Positions 22,074-34,008 of a stretch of 42,500 nucleotides of DNA are shown in pieces. The notes below the pieces were generated by a model. The model saw nothing but the letters and a program-made list of their open reading frames with translations, made no database searches and was not told the DNA's origin. The stretch is from NCBI GenBank assembly GCA_002104895.1, contig MCFG01000194.1:17501-60000 (forward strand), in the 5' to 3' direction. A program made the position numbers and the translations under genes. Position 1 is the first letter of the stretch; each line of letters opens with the position of its first letter. This DNA is from Anaeromyces robustus (taxonomy: Eukaryota > Neocallimastigomycota > Neocallimastigomycetes > Neocallimastigales > Neocallimastigaceae).

Positions 22074-22598
22074 TTGATAAGGCTGATAAGAATCTATATA
22101 AAAAAAAAAATAATAAAATAAAAAAAATATAAATGTATTATAATAGAAAATAGCAAATTTTTTTTTTTTTTTTTTTTGATTTTAATATATAATTAAAAAA
22201 TAAAAAAGTATATAAAAAAAAACTTAGCAATGAAAAGAATTATAGTAAATGACTGAGAAATATTGTTGAGAGAAAAAGTAAGAGATTCAACTGTGTAGTT
22301 GTATATATAATTTAACGTTGTGAATGATGTATTAGTGAATAAAAAAACTTTTATTGTTGGTATGTAAAAAATTGTATTGTATAGTATTTATTGTGTTGTA
22401 TTGATTGTGTTCTTTAACCGAATAGTGAATATAAATAATCATTACACCAAGCATTATCATTGCGCATAATGCCCAACTTAGATACAAGTACAATATCATA
22501 AGTTGTAACAATGCCATTGACGTCGTCATGTCTCGACAGGCATTCTTCCTCTTCCGACCATTCCAATAAATTGGAAAGTACAGGACCTCAGAAGAGGG
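22074..22598 (-). other. 5' leader of the LINE
   Basis: This region lies between the target-site duplication and the polyprotein start. It probably contains an internal promoter, as is usual for LINEs, but no motif can be named. The outer 170 bp are notably more GC-rich than the host DNA. Confidence 0.6.
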
Positions 22599-22612
22599 TT
22601 TAAACATTAGAT
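22599..22612. repeat. Target-site duplication, right copy (LINE 5' side)
   Basis: TTTAAACATTAGAT, identical to 17426-17439. Confidence 0.9.
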
Positions 22613-23027
22613 AATAATAGATATTATTATTACTTTTATAATAAATAAAATTTTATTATTTGTTAAAAAATAGTTGTTAATTTTAACATATTTTTGTATA
22701 TATATATATATATATACATTTTTTTTCTTTTTCTTTTTTCTTTTTTAATTTTCGTTAACACAAAAAAAATTTACAATAAAATATTTTATTATAATTAAAC
22801 TTTTTTTTTTTTATTTTATTATTTTTATTTATTTAATTTTTTTATTTATTTAATTTTTTTTTTTATTTAATTTTATTTTATTTTTATTTTTTTTATTTTT
22901 TTTATTTTTTTTTTTTTTTACAAAATTTATTTTATACAAAAATTTTTATTATCTATTTTTTTTTTTAATAAAAACTAAATCAATTTTTATTGAAAAAAAA
23001 AATTTTTTTTATTTTATTTAATTAATT
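22613..23027. other. 3' flank of paralogue 2, homologous to the 3' flank of paralogue 1
   Basis: Blocks resemble 13339-13847, most clearly CATTAATACAAAAAA/CGTTAACACAAAAAA-type sequence and the final stretch of about 35 bases before the stop codon (AATTTTAAAAAAGATAGG and neighbours). No gene is present. Confidence 0.6.
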
Positions 23028-23819
23028 TTAAAAAAGATAGGCTAATAATACAATGATAGTAAATAATATACTGGAAGATGATTTTGCATTTACAATACTA
23101 CCACTTTTAAATTCATTAACATTGGTTGCATTAACAATTTTAGAAGTAGCTTTATCATCTTTAGCTTGAGAAATACAATCTTGAGAATTTAAAATAGAAA
23201 TACAACTATCATAAGAAATTATAGCATCACTTGTTTTAAATTCTTTAAATGTTGCTTCGTCCATTTGTACTGACCAGAAATCATCAGTATACTTACTACC
23301 TGAAGTACAATATTCAAGTAAACTTTCTCTACATGCTGCAGATTTACAAGATGTTTTTATATCATCTGGAGAATAACCAGCTTGTGTTATAATTTTTCTA
23401 GGAACAGGACACATTTCATTTTCTGGAGTACGTAAACAAAGTATATTCTTTCCTGAAAATTCAGGTTTTAAATATGGTAACAATTTTTTAAAGGCTTCAT
23501 CATTGGCACATTTTGGGGCAACAGCTGATGGATCTTCATAAAACTTTTTACATTTATCAGTATCGAAAAGAGCACATTTTTCATTAACGTTATTTAAATT
23601 GATTCTACCTGTTGGGGCTCCAAAACAATCAATATAAATATTATCTTTTGTTAAATCTTCAAAACATTCTTTACCAACATGTTTTAAAAATGGTGCTCTT
23701 TCATTATCATAGGCATCATCTTGAGCCATATCTTTTTCTGAAAAAGTAGTTTCATTTACACTTTTAGAGTAAACAGAAGTAGCGGTGGCAAGAGTTAATA
23801 AAATAGTAGATAATTTCAT
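23028..23819 (-). CDS. Secreted 12-cysteine protein, probably GPI-anchored (paralogue 2)
   Basis: A 263-residue paralogue of the product of 13848-14624, with a signal peptide (cut after VYS near residue 18). All 12 cysteines sit in equivalent positions, and it has the same Ser-rich stem and C-terminal hydrophobic tail (SSSSILFTIIVLLAYLF) expected for a GPI anchor. Differences concentrate in the N-terminal 30 residues, the segment after the CKSAAC block and the stem, while cysteines and core blocks are kept, which suggests selection for fold. Function is unknown. The gene has no introns. The LINE lies 415 bp downstream and does not touch the gene. Confidence 0.9.
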   Translation of the reverse strand: MKLSTILLTLATATSVYSKSVNETTFSEKDMAQDDAYDNERAPFLKHVGKECFEDLTKDNIYIDCFGAPTGRINLNNVNEKCALFDTDKCKKFYEDPSAVAPKCANDEAFKKLLPYLKPEFSGKNILCLRTPENEMCPVPRKIITQAGYSPDDIKTSCKSAACRESLLEYCTSGSKYTDDFWSVQMDEATFKEFKTSDAIISYDSCISILNSQDCISQAKDDKATSKIVNATNVNEFKSGSIVNAKSSSSILFTIIVLLAYLF

Positions 23820-24889
23820 TTTTGTTTTTATATTTAATTAATATTTTGTATAATTTAAATTTGTTTTTTTAAAGTATAAAAATTTGTTTTTTATTTATTA
23901 TAATATATAAATTTGTTTATAAAATGTTTTTCGTTTTTTTTTAATTTGTTTGTTGTTTTTTTTTTTGTTTTTTAAAGTTTTTTTGGAGGAAAATCCATGT
24001 TCTTTTATATTTTTTTTTTTTATTTTTTTTTTTTTTTTTTGAAGAATTGTACTTGGAAATGAAATTAAAAAAAATTAATTTATAATATATTAAATAAATA
24101 AATAAATTAAATTTAATATATTATAAATAATATATTACAATATATTGATATTTTACTTACACAAAATCTATTTAGCTTAACATAAAAAAAAAAAAAGCGT
24201 GATCTTGTTAAAAAAGAGGCTTGATTATTAATTTTTAAATTTTTTTTAAACATTTTATCTTATAAGTATAATATAAAACTTTAGATTATTTTAAATATTA
24301 TTTTATATTTATATCTACAATTATATAAATAATAAATTATACTTATAATTGTTTTTTTTATTTTATTTTATTTTATTTTATTTTAATTACGAATAAAGAA
24401 AAGAATTTATTATTACCAATTTAATTACAATTTATTTATTTATTTATTCTACTATTTTTTTTGTAATAAAAATATTTTAATTTTATTTTTTAATTTTTTT
24501 TTTATTAATTATTTCCATATTTATTATATTTATTATTATTTCTTATATTTATTATATTTATTATAATTATTATTATTTATTTATTATATGTTTAAAATCT
24601 TTATAATAATATGATTTATTAATATATTAATTATATGTAACTAAATAAAACATGACATTATTATTAATATATGAATATATGAATCCATTAATATATTAAT
24701 TATAAATTATTATATATTATTTTGTAATCTTTTTGTATTGTTTCATATATTCCTAACTGCCTAATTTTTATTTTATTTTTCATTCCAAATTCTATATTAA
24801 AAATAAGAAAAAAGAAAATAAAAAAAATTTATTAATTATTATAATTTTAACTACAAAATTGAGGCAAGAAATTTATTTGTTTGGAATTA

Positions 24890-25086
<197 letters not shown>

Positions 25087-25708
25087 TATATTATTATTTT
25101 TAATCTTTTCATTTCATATTATTAAATTATACTTAACTCGTTTTAAGAAAAAAATGTTTCTTTATTCAAATTATCTTTTATTTATAATTATAATTTTTTA
25201 TTTTATGTGTATAAAGTATTAATTTCTTTCTCACCTTTTCTCTTAGTGTGTGTGGAACCAAAATTGTTGAACAAATACAAAATTTTTATTATAATCTTAC
25301 ATATATTATAAATATATAAATAATATATTATAAATATATATAAATAATATATTATAAATATGTATAAAATACTATATATGTATATATACTATATATGTAA
25401 TAAAATATATGTAATAAAAAACACAAAATTTAATTTAACCAAAATTAAATTAATATAAATTAAAAAAAAAATTTAAAAAAAAAATTTAAAAAAAAAAATT
25501 TAATTAAATAATTTTTTTATTATTATTGAATTAAAAAATATCTAAAACAATTTAATTAATTAATTTTTCTATCTTTAAATAAAAGTAAAAGGACAAAATT
25601 AATCAAGAATGTTTAATTTAGAATTTTTAAAATATTTAAAATTTTTAAATTTTTTTTACAATAAGCCAGATTTTAGGATTTGGAATTTATTTTTTTTTTA
25701 TATTTTAA

Positions 25709-25737
25709 AATAAATAAATAAATAAATTAAATAATAA

Positions 25738-25796
<59 letters not shown>

Positions 25797-25808
25797 ATTA
25801 AATAATAA

Positions 25809-25851
<43 letters not shown>

Positions 25852-25852
25852 C

Positions 25853-25887
<35 letters not shown>

Positions 25888-25934
25888 ATTAAATAATAAT
25901 AAATAAATAAATAAATAAATAAATTAAATAATAA

Positions 25935-25973
<39 letters not shown>

Positions 25974-25994
25974 CTAAATAAATAAATAAATAAA
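25709..25994. repeat. AAAT array with higher-order structure
   Basis: AAAT runs are separated by a recurring AAATTAAATAATAATAAAT interruption near 25725, 25797, 25887 and 25922, with AACTAAAT variants between. Blocks of the array were therefore duplicated as units. Confidence 0.9.
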
Positions 25995-27211
25995 CACTTT
26001 TATAATTATAAAAATAAAATTTAAAAGATAAAGATAAATAATTATTATACGGATACCGTAAAATTAAAAAAAATAAAATAATATTATAAAAAAATTAATA
26101 AAGATAAAGATAAATAATAATTATTATTATTTATTTGATTTATTCTGTATTTTATAACTTTTGTTAATTTTATATATCTTATTTTATTTTTATTTTTTAT
26201 TTTATTTTTTTATTTTACTATCAAATATTTTATGTTTTAAAATAATAATATAAAATTAAAAAAAATTGTGTTCTAAAAAAAAAAAAAAAATTTCAAAAAA
26301 AAAAAAAAAAGTAACAAAAAAGGAAAAATAAATAATAATATAATAAAATAATTTTTTTTTTTAATTATTAATATTACTATTCATATTAATTATTAATATT
26401 AATTATTATATTAATATTATAATAAACAATTAATCCATTAATGATAAAATCAATGTGACGTGACATAATAAATATGACCTTTATTTTTTTATTTTTGTTT
26501 TTGTTTTAGTAAAAGTTTTAATAAAAATTAAAAATGTTACTATTTAATAAATAAAATTTTTTATTACAACAAACCTTTTCTTTTTCCAAAAAAAAAAAAA
26601 AAAATTTCTTTTATACTAAACATGTGATTAATATTAATAACAATGACATTGGGATTATCATTTAAATCATAATAAAATTTTATTAAAGATAGTAATGATA
26701 AAAAATGAAAAAAAAAAACTTCAATAATCCTTTTTTATTTATATTTATATGAAAATGGTTTTATAGAATAAATGAATATTTCGAATATGCATAAATATAT
26801 ATATATATATATGTAAAGTTGTGTTTACTTATACACTTTTAATTAATAAAAAACGGAATAAAAGAAATAATTAGTTATAATGATATAATAAATATTAAAA
26901 AGTCAATGATAATAAAAGTAATTAGAAAAAATAAATACATATTTCTTTTGATGTTGATATAGTCTTTCATAATATTGAATTTACTTTTATTAAAATGAAT
27001 ATGAAAAAGTTGAAGAGAAATGTAAAAAAGTACTTGAAAAAAATAATTTAATAATAAAAATAAAACTATTCATCATACAATATAAGAAATGTGTCATATA
27101 TTTATGAATTGATATGTTTTTATATATATATATATATAAAAAAGGTATTTATTTATTTATTATTATTTTATTTAGAAATGTAATTTTTTTATAACATTAC
27201 ATTTTTCATTA

Positions 27212-28015
27212 TTAGAATTTTTTCTTTTCATCCTTTTTTATTGCTTTTTGATAATAAAGGTATAAAGCACAAGCTAATATTGGAAATATTATACACATTA
27301 CAGCATAATAAGATATTTCAACTTTTAAAAAACTATATGGAAGATTAAAACAAAAATGAATCCAAATAGAATAAAGTAAATTTTCTTCCATTTCCAAGAA
27401 AATATTCATAATTAAAGCAATAGAAGTGATCACAATAACATTAGAAAGAATATAAATAATAATACGCCAATCTAAAAATTCTGAATCAATAAACCATAAA
27501 AGTGTATGCCAAAATACCCAAACTATACCTTGAATAATTGAACCTTTTAAAAATCCATATTTATGATTCATTTCTGGTCTTAAATAACCTCTCCATCCTA
27601 ATTCTTCACCAGTTGGTCCTGAAAAAAGGGATAAAAAAAAGGATACGATAAAACTATAACCACCTAATGAAAAATAATTTTTGAAGGGTTTACCTTCAAA
27701 AAGGGATACTATCCCTACTGTACTAAAAGTACCACCAAGCATAATTAATCCTGAAATAAGGAAAAATGAAAATTTTAATTGACCATGGAAACAATTTTTT
27801 AAAAAATTTATAAATTTTGTATTAGGTTTAAGTTTTTTATAAAGAATGAGAACTGCCAATGTTGGAGACCAAGCTGTTACATCAGATAAAATACGCATAG
27901 TAAGAGGTGAAGCATGAAATACCATAGAAGCCGTACCACATAAACCAAGAACTAATCCCCAAAAGAGACCATAAGATAAAATAACATAACCCCACATAAT
28001 ATCCATTTTACCCAT
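27212..28015 (-). CDS. CPBP-family (CAAX/ABI) intramembrane metalloprotease
   Basis: A 267-residue polytopic membrane protein with the CPBP glutamic protease signature: the Glu137-Glu138 pair followed by WRG (141-143), FWH with His170, and WIHFCFN with His220 and Asn224. About seven or eight hydrophobic segments span the chain, and the tail is lysine-rich. The family includes CAAX prenyl-endoprotease Rce1 and many bacterial proteases of unknown substrate. The short length, EEXXWRG form and lack of introns look like the bacterial branch. Transfer from a rumen bacterium is plausible, because anaerobic fungi carry many such genes, but this is inference. I use the first ATG (MGKMDIM); the second, three codons on, is equally possible. 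The substrate is unknown. Confidence 0.9.
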   Translation of the reverse strand: MGKMDIMWGYVILSYGLFWGLVLGLCGTASMVFHASPLTMRILSDVTAWSPTLAVLILYKKLKPNTKFINFLKNCFHGQLKFSFFLISGLIMLGGTFSTVGIVSLFEGKPFKNYFSLGGYSFIVSFFLSLFSGPTGEELGWRGYLRPEMNHKYGFLKGSIIQGIVWVFWHTLLWFIDSEFLDWRIIIYILSNVIVITSIALIMNIFLEMEENLLYSIWIHFCFNLPYSFLKVEISYYAVMCIIFPILACALYLYYQKAIKKDEKKKF

Positions 28016-28201
28016 TTTTTTTTTTTTTTTAGAAAAAAAATAAATTAATATATATTATTATATAAAATTTTTTTTAATTAAATAATTTTAAAATAATATT
28101 ATGAATGTTATTATTTTTATTTTTATTTTTATTATTTGTAATTTTTTTTTAAAAAATATATCTTTATCTTTATCTTTCTTTCATTAATAAGAAAAAAAAA
28201 G

Positions 28202-28211
28202 TTGACAATTT
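28202..28211 (-). promoter_or_regulatory. TTGACAATTT shared upstream motif, copy 4
   Basis: It lies 187 bp upstream of the CPBP protease ATG, the same strand and distance range as in the serpin and 12-Cys gene promoters. Confidence 0.35.
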
Positions 28212-29758
28212 TTATTTTTTTATACTTTTAAAAGAATTAATCAAATTAAAATTTAAATATAAAAAATAAAAAATAAATTTTTTTTTTATTTTTTTTGTGT
28301 ATATAAAAATTATAAAATTAAATATTTACATATTTACACTTTAATTTTTATTTTAATTTTTATTTTTATTGGTTAATCAGTAAAAATTTAAACATAAAAA
28401 TTAATCAATAATTAATTAATTAATTAATTAAATGAGAAAAAAAGTTTATTTATTTTTTATTATTTTTTATTATTTATTATAATAACTATCAAATATTAAA
28501 TATTAAATATATAAAAGATTAATTTATCAAAAAATCAAGAATAGAATTAAAAAAAAAAAAAAAAAAAAAAAGGCAGTTAATGAATTTATATTTTTAAAAG
28601 AAAATAATATAAAATAAAATAAAATAATTAAATTTCTATTATATAAATTGTTACATAATAAAAATTTTAAAATGACCTTGTCTGTGTAATGTTAAAAAAA
28701 TAATAATAAAAAAATTATGAATAAAATATTTAAGAAAAAAAAAATAACAATAAAAACCGATATAACTATTTTATTATATTAATTAATAAAATATCGATTA
28801 ATTTTTTTATATTTTTATTTTATATATATATATATAAACTGATAAATGTATTATTCTGTTTTTGATTTAAATAGAATTAAATATTCATAAAGAAAAATTA
28901 ATTATATATTTTATTGAAAGTATTATTATATCTTATAATTGAAAATATAGGATTAATTGATAATGTACAAATATATTTTCATTGAATAATTATTTTAAAA
29001 ATCGTTATAAAAAAAAATTAAATATTTATTAATGTAAATTTTTAAATTTAAAATTGACAGTATGCATAAAAATATGAAATAGTAATCAATTAATCATTAT
29101 AACAATAATTTATAAATATTTTGGTTTTTTATGATTTGTTTTTTTTTTCTCTGAAGGGTTATAATATTATTAGAATTTATATATCTTTTATTATCAGATT
29201 AAATAAAAAATAATAATAAATAATGATATCTGAAAATATAAATATATATAAATCTAATGAAAAATTTAAAGGGAACTATACTGAAAATTATATATTGAAA
29301 ATAATACATGAAAGTATTTCATACCTTTATAGATTGTTTTTAAATAGTTATAAATTAATCTATAAAATAAATTTCTATACTAATAATTATTATTTTTTTT
29401 TTGTATTAATAATTGCTTAATTAGTAAATTTGATAAAATATTTATAATAATTAAAAAACACTATAAAAAAAAACCTATTTTTATAATTAAGTTTTCATAT
29501 AAAATATTAAAAATATTATTTACTTTTATTTCATAATAAAAATATTAAGAAATAAAATGAATTTATTAGTTTATATATAGAGATATATATATAAACTAAT
29601 AAATGTTTCATCAATGACATTAACTTCACAAAGTATAAAAACTAAAAACTTCACTTAATATAATTATTAAAAAAAAAAAAAAATTAAAAAAAAAATATAA
29701 ATATTGTACTCAATTCAAAATATTTAATTATTTAATTATTTTAATATAAATTTGTTTT

Positions 29759-29844
29759 ATGAATATTCAATTTAATTTTTTATATATATTTACTTATATT
29801 ATGTTTCAATTCCAGTTATATATAAAATTAAATTGAATATTCAT
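29759..29844. repeat. Long inverted repeat (hairpin)
   Basis: Arms beginning ATGAATATTCAATTTAATTT at 29759 are mirrored by the inverse ending at 29844, about 28 bp each with one length difference, around a loop of about 28 bp. It lies roughly 300 bp upstream of the ankyrin gene. It could be a small foldback element or a regulatory hairpin. Confidence 0.7.
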
Positions 29845-30140
29845 GAAAAGGTAAGTTAATAAATAATAATTAATAAATAGAATTTTTAATTAAAAAACAA
29901 TATTTACTATTTTATTTTACTATTTATTAATTATTAAATATTATTTATTATTTATTATTTATTTATTTATTAGATATTTATTTATTATTTACATATTATT
30001 ATTTACTATTTACTATTTATTAATTATTATTATTTATCCAAAATGTATATATATATGCATAATTATTTTATTAAAATAAAAAAAAAAAAAATTAAAAAAA
30101 TAAAAAATAATATAATAATAAAAATAAAATAAATTTATAC

Positions 30141-33124
30141 ATGGAGCAATTAAATATTAATTCATATATATCAGCGATTATAAATGCTATAGATAACAAA
30201 AATATCAATGAAATAAAAAAAATAGGCATTAATAATACTAAAGATGATATTATACTTGAAATGTATAATAATAATTTACTTACTTCTGATCGTCTTAAAT
30301 TTATAATAAGAAGGTGTAGTAAGTATTTGAAAATATCATCGGATTTGGTGAAAAAACTAATGAAAAATGAAGAAGTTACTTTACTTGATATTATTTTTAA
30401 TAGTTTAAAATTCTATAATAATGATTTTATACTGAAATTATTAACTCATTATAAGAATAAAACAACAATATCTATTTCCGAATTAAATCATCTCAATGAA
30501 AATTTAAAAATTTCAATAAATACTAAATATTCCTATAATAATACAGGTAAATATTTAATTAATGAATGTCATAAAAAAAATATAAATATATATATAATAA
30601 AATATTTAATGGAACATGGAGGAGATGTAAATAGAGAAAATAAAAAAGGAGAATCACCTTTATTTATTGTATGCAGAAATGGAAATGAAAAAATAGTCAA
30701 TTATTTAGTTAAACATGGAGCAGATATAAATAAAGAAAATAAATACAGTAAAACTCCTTTATTTGATGCATGTTTAAGTGGAAATGAAACCATAGTAAAA
30801 TATTTAGTGGAACATGGAGCAGATATAAATAAAGAAATTTTAAATAAAGAAACTCCATTATTTGAAGCATGCTCCAGTGGCAATGAATCTGTCGTAAAAT
30901 ATTTAGTAGAACTTGGAACGGATATTAATAAAGTAAGTAATGATGGTAATACGCCATTATTTAAAGCATGTAAAAGTGGAAATGAAACCATAGTAAAATA
31001 TTTAGTAGAACAAGGAGCAGATATTAATAAAAAAAATATGAAAGGTGAAACCCCTTTATTCACTGCATGTAAAAGTGGCAATGAAGCCATAGTAAAATAT
31101 TTAGTAGAACATGGAACAGATATCAATAAAGAAAATAATGTTGGTTATACTCCATTATTTAATGCTTGTTATAACGGAAATGAAGAAATAATAAAATATT
31201 TAGTGGAACATGGAGCAGATATCAATAAAGCAAATAATGTTGGTTATACTCCATTATTTAATGCCTGTCATAATGGAAATGAAACCATAATAAAATATTT
31301 AGTTGAACTTGGAGCAGGTATAAATAAAGAAAATAATGTTGGTTATACTCCATTATTTAATTTATGTGAAAATGGAAATGAGGCCATAGTAAATTATTTA
31401 GTAGAACATGGAGCTGAAATAGATAAAGAAAATAAATTTGGTGAAACTCCATTATTTAATGCCTGTTATAATGGTAATGAAGCCATTGTAAAATATTTAG
31501 TAGAATATGGAGCTGATATATATAAAGTAAATAAAAGGGGTCAAACCCCATTATCCATTGCACAAAAAAATGGAAATAAAGCAATAATAAAATATTTAGT
31601 GGAACATGGAGCGGATACGAATAATCCAAATGACTATAATCCATTATTTGAAGCCTGTAAAAATGGGAAAGAAACTGTAGTAAAATATTTAGTAGAACAT
31701 GGTGCAAATGTAAATAAAGGAAATAAATATGGTAAAACTCCATTATTTGATGCCTGTTCAAGTGGAAATGAAGCCATAGTAAAATATTTAGTGGATTGTG
31801 GAGCAGATATCAATAAAGAAATTTTAAGTAGAGAAACACCATTATTTGAAGCATGTTTAAGTGGGAATGAAACCATAGTAAAATATTTAATTGAATTTGG
31901 AGCAAATATCAATAAAATAAGTAATGATGGTAATACGCCATTATTTAAAGCATGTGAAAGTGGTAATGAAGCCATTGTAAAATATTTAGTGGAACTTGGA
32001 GCAAATATAAATGAAAAAAATAGAAATGGTGAAACCCCATTATTCAATGCCTGTAAAAGTAATGGAAATGGCAATGAAGCCATTGTAAAATATTTAGTAG
32101 AACATGGAACAAATGTAAATCAAGAAAATAATGTTGGTTATACCCCATTATTTAATGCCTGTAAAAATGGAAATGAACTCATGGTAAAATATTTAGTGGA
32201 ACATGGAGCAGATATCCATAAACAAAATAAATCTGGTTATACTCCATTATTTAATGCCTGTTATAATGGTAATGAAGAAATAGTAAAATGTTTAGTGGAA
32301 CTTGGAGTAGATGTTAATAAAACCAATAATGTCGGTTATACTCCATTATTTAATGCCTGTGAAAATGGAAATGAGGCCTCAGTAAAATATTTAGTAGAAC
32401 ATGGAGCAGAGGTAAATAAAGAAAATCTATACGGTGAAACTCCATTATTTAATGCCTGTTATAATGGTAATGAAACCATAGTAAAATATTTAGTAGAACA
32501 TGGAGCAGATATAAATAAAGTCAATAAAAAGGGATTAAATCCATTATCTATTGCAAGTAGAAATGGACATGAAGCCGTAGTAAAATATTTAGTAGAACTT
32601 GGAGATACGGATAAAGAAAATGAATTTGGTGAAACCTCCTTATTTGAAGCCTGTAAAAATGGAAAAGAAGTCATCATAAAATATTTAGTAGAACATGGTG
32701 CCAATATAAATAAACAAAATAAATATGGGGAAACTCCACTTCATTTGGCATGTGAAAATGAATCCTTAGAAGTTATAAAATATTTAGTGGAACAAGGAGC
32801 AGATATAGAATTACCAACCAATAAAGATGAAACCCCACTTTATTTGGCCTGTAAAAATGGATCATTAGAAATCGTAAAATATCTTTTAAAAAATGAAAAT
32901 ATAAATATTTATACTAAAACCAAGGAAAATAAAACTCCACTTCATATTTCATGTGAAAAAGGTTATTATGAAATCATAAATGAATTAATAGGAAAAGCTC
33001 GTATGTTAAATAATAGTAATAATTATATTAATACTCGTCTTGATATTTATCATAAAGAAAATACCCAAAATAAAAATAATAATAATCAAGATGATAATAA
33101 AAAAGATGATAATAAAGATAATGC

Positions 33125-33162
<38 letters not shown>

Positions 33163-33773
33163 GTGATGATGAAAAACCAGATAATGATAATGGTAAAACA
33201 GCATTACATATTGCCTGTGAAAAAGGATATACAGATATTGTAAAATTACTTTTAGATAATGAAGCGGATTTAAAAATTAAAACGTTTAATAAAGAAATGA
33301 CCCCTTTACATAGTGCTTGTAAAAATAGTAAAAATGATAGTCATAAAGAAATTGTTTTTGCATTGATAGATACCATAATGGATACCTTTGATGATAATGG
33401 AGGAGGAGAAAAAATAATTAATTCAAAATCGGAAGGATGGTCACCATTACATTTTGCAGTTTATTTCCAAAATCCAGAAATTGTTAAAAAATTATTGGAA
33501 GTAGGAGCAAAATTTGAAGAGGAAGTAGAAGTCGATATATTTAAGGATGGTATGAAGAATTTAAATTCAGAACAAATAGCTTATAAAAAGAAAATAAAAG
33601 CAAAGGAAATGGCTAGAAGAAAAAATATCAATCCCAAAAATGATGAAGAAGTCAAAAAATGTAAAAATATTGAAAGAATTATAAAAGACTATCGTAAACT
33701 TGGTCATAAAAATCGTATGAAAGAATTATTCCAATCTGGTGGAAAAATTGTTTTTAATAAAGTCATACCTTAA
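30141..33773 (+). CDS. Giant ankyrin-repeat protein with duplicated ten-repeat blocks
   Basis: A 1210-residue intracellular protein with no signal peptide and no clear membrane segment. An N-terminal helical region (1 to about 155) without a recognised domain is followed by about 28 ankyrin repeats of the 33-residue form with consensus G.TPLF.AC.NGNE.IVKYLVEHGADINKEN. Residues 200-527 and 528-859 are two copies of the same ordered set of ten repeats, recognisable by their marker repeats: FDAC, EIL..ETPLFEAC, SNDGNTPLFKAC, three or so GYTPLFN repeats, PLSIA, and EACKNGK. Six more diverged repeats follow, broken by an Asp/Asn-rich insert (about 974-1017) with a run of 12 Asn. A basic tail ends the chain. 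Ankyrin arrays bind proteins; the partner is unknown. The gene has no introns. Confidence 0.95.
30738..32717 (+). repeat. Tandem duplication of a ten-ankyrin-repeat block
   Basis: Block 1 is 30738-31721 (984 bp, 328 codons) and block 2 is 31722-32717 (996 bp, 332 codons). Each repeat in block 2 has its counterpart in the same order in block 1. Most of the length difference comes from a KSNGNGNE-type insertion in the fourth repeat of block 2 and a shortened tenth repeat in block 1. Confidence 0.9.
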
Positions 33774-33965
33774 AAATTTTAAAATAATAAAAATAAAAAA
33801 ATAAAAAAAATAAAAAAATAAAAGTAAATAAATAAATAATAAAAAAAATAAAATAAAATAACATAACATAACAATATCATAATATATAATATACAATTAA
33901 TAAAAAAATAATAAAAAAAGAAAAAATATTAAATAATAATATTTTTTATTAAAATTTTTGTTTAT

Positions 33966-34008
<43 letters not shown>

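Larger units (their letters stand above)
17440..22598 (-). mobile_element. Full-length non-LTR retrotransposon (LINE), apparently intact
   Basis: A 5.16-kb element on the minus strand. It is bounded by a perfect 14-bp target-site duplication (17426-17439 and 22599-22612) and ends at its 3' side in a 42-nt poly(A) tail (the T run at 17439-17480). It has a 5' leader of about 525 nt, one open frame of 1474 codons and a 3' UTR of about 170 nt. These are the marks of target-primed insertion by an APE-type LINE. The leader contains a G/C-richer stretch at about 22430-22598 that differs sharply from the host DNA around it. The open frame, long tail and undecayed duplication indicate a recent insertion. 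An Asn-rich coding stretch suggests the element is adapted to this AT-rich host. I cannot assign a clade with certainty; a Tad/R1/I-like group is plausible. Confidence 0.93.
28016..30140. other. Divergent intergenic region between the CPBP protease and the ankyrin gene
   Basis: AT-rich DNA serving as the upstream region of both genes. It holds the TTGACAATTT motif (28202-28211) on the protease side and a long inverted repeat (29759-29844) on the ankyrin side. The 65-codon open frame at 29223-29420 has AT-driven composition and no recognisable features, so I do not call it. Confidence 0.5.

Noticed and set aside
22332-22607. A 91-codon open frame on the minus strand in the LINE leader, considered as an ORF1
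   Set aside because: Its first ATG falls in the target-site duplication rather than in the element, and the second half is low-complexity. No RNA-binding motif is visible.
29223-29420. A 65-codon + strand frame between the protease and ankyrin genes
   Set aside because: Composition is fully AT-driven (Ile, Asn, Lys, Tyr), and there is no domain, signal peptide or conserved context.
30701-32704. Minus-strand frames of 81-149 codons within the ankyrin gene
   Set aside because: They repeat with the 99-bp ankyrin period and are the reverse reading of the real gene.
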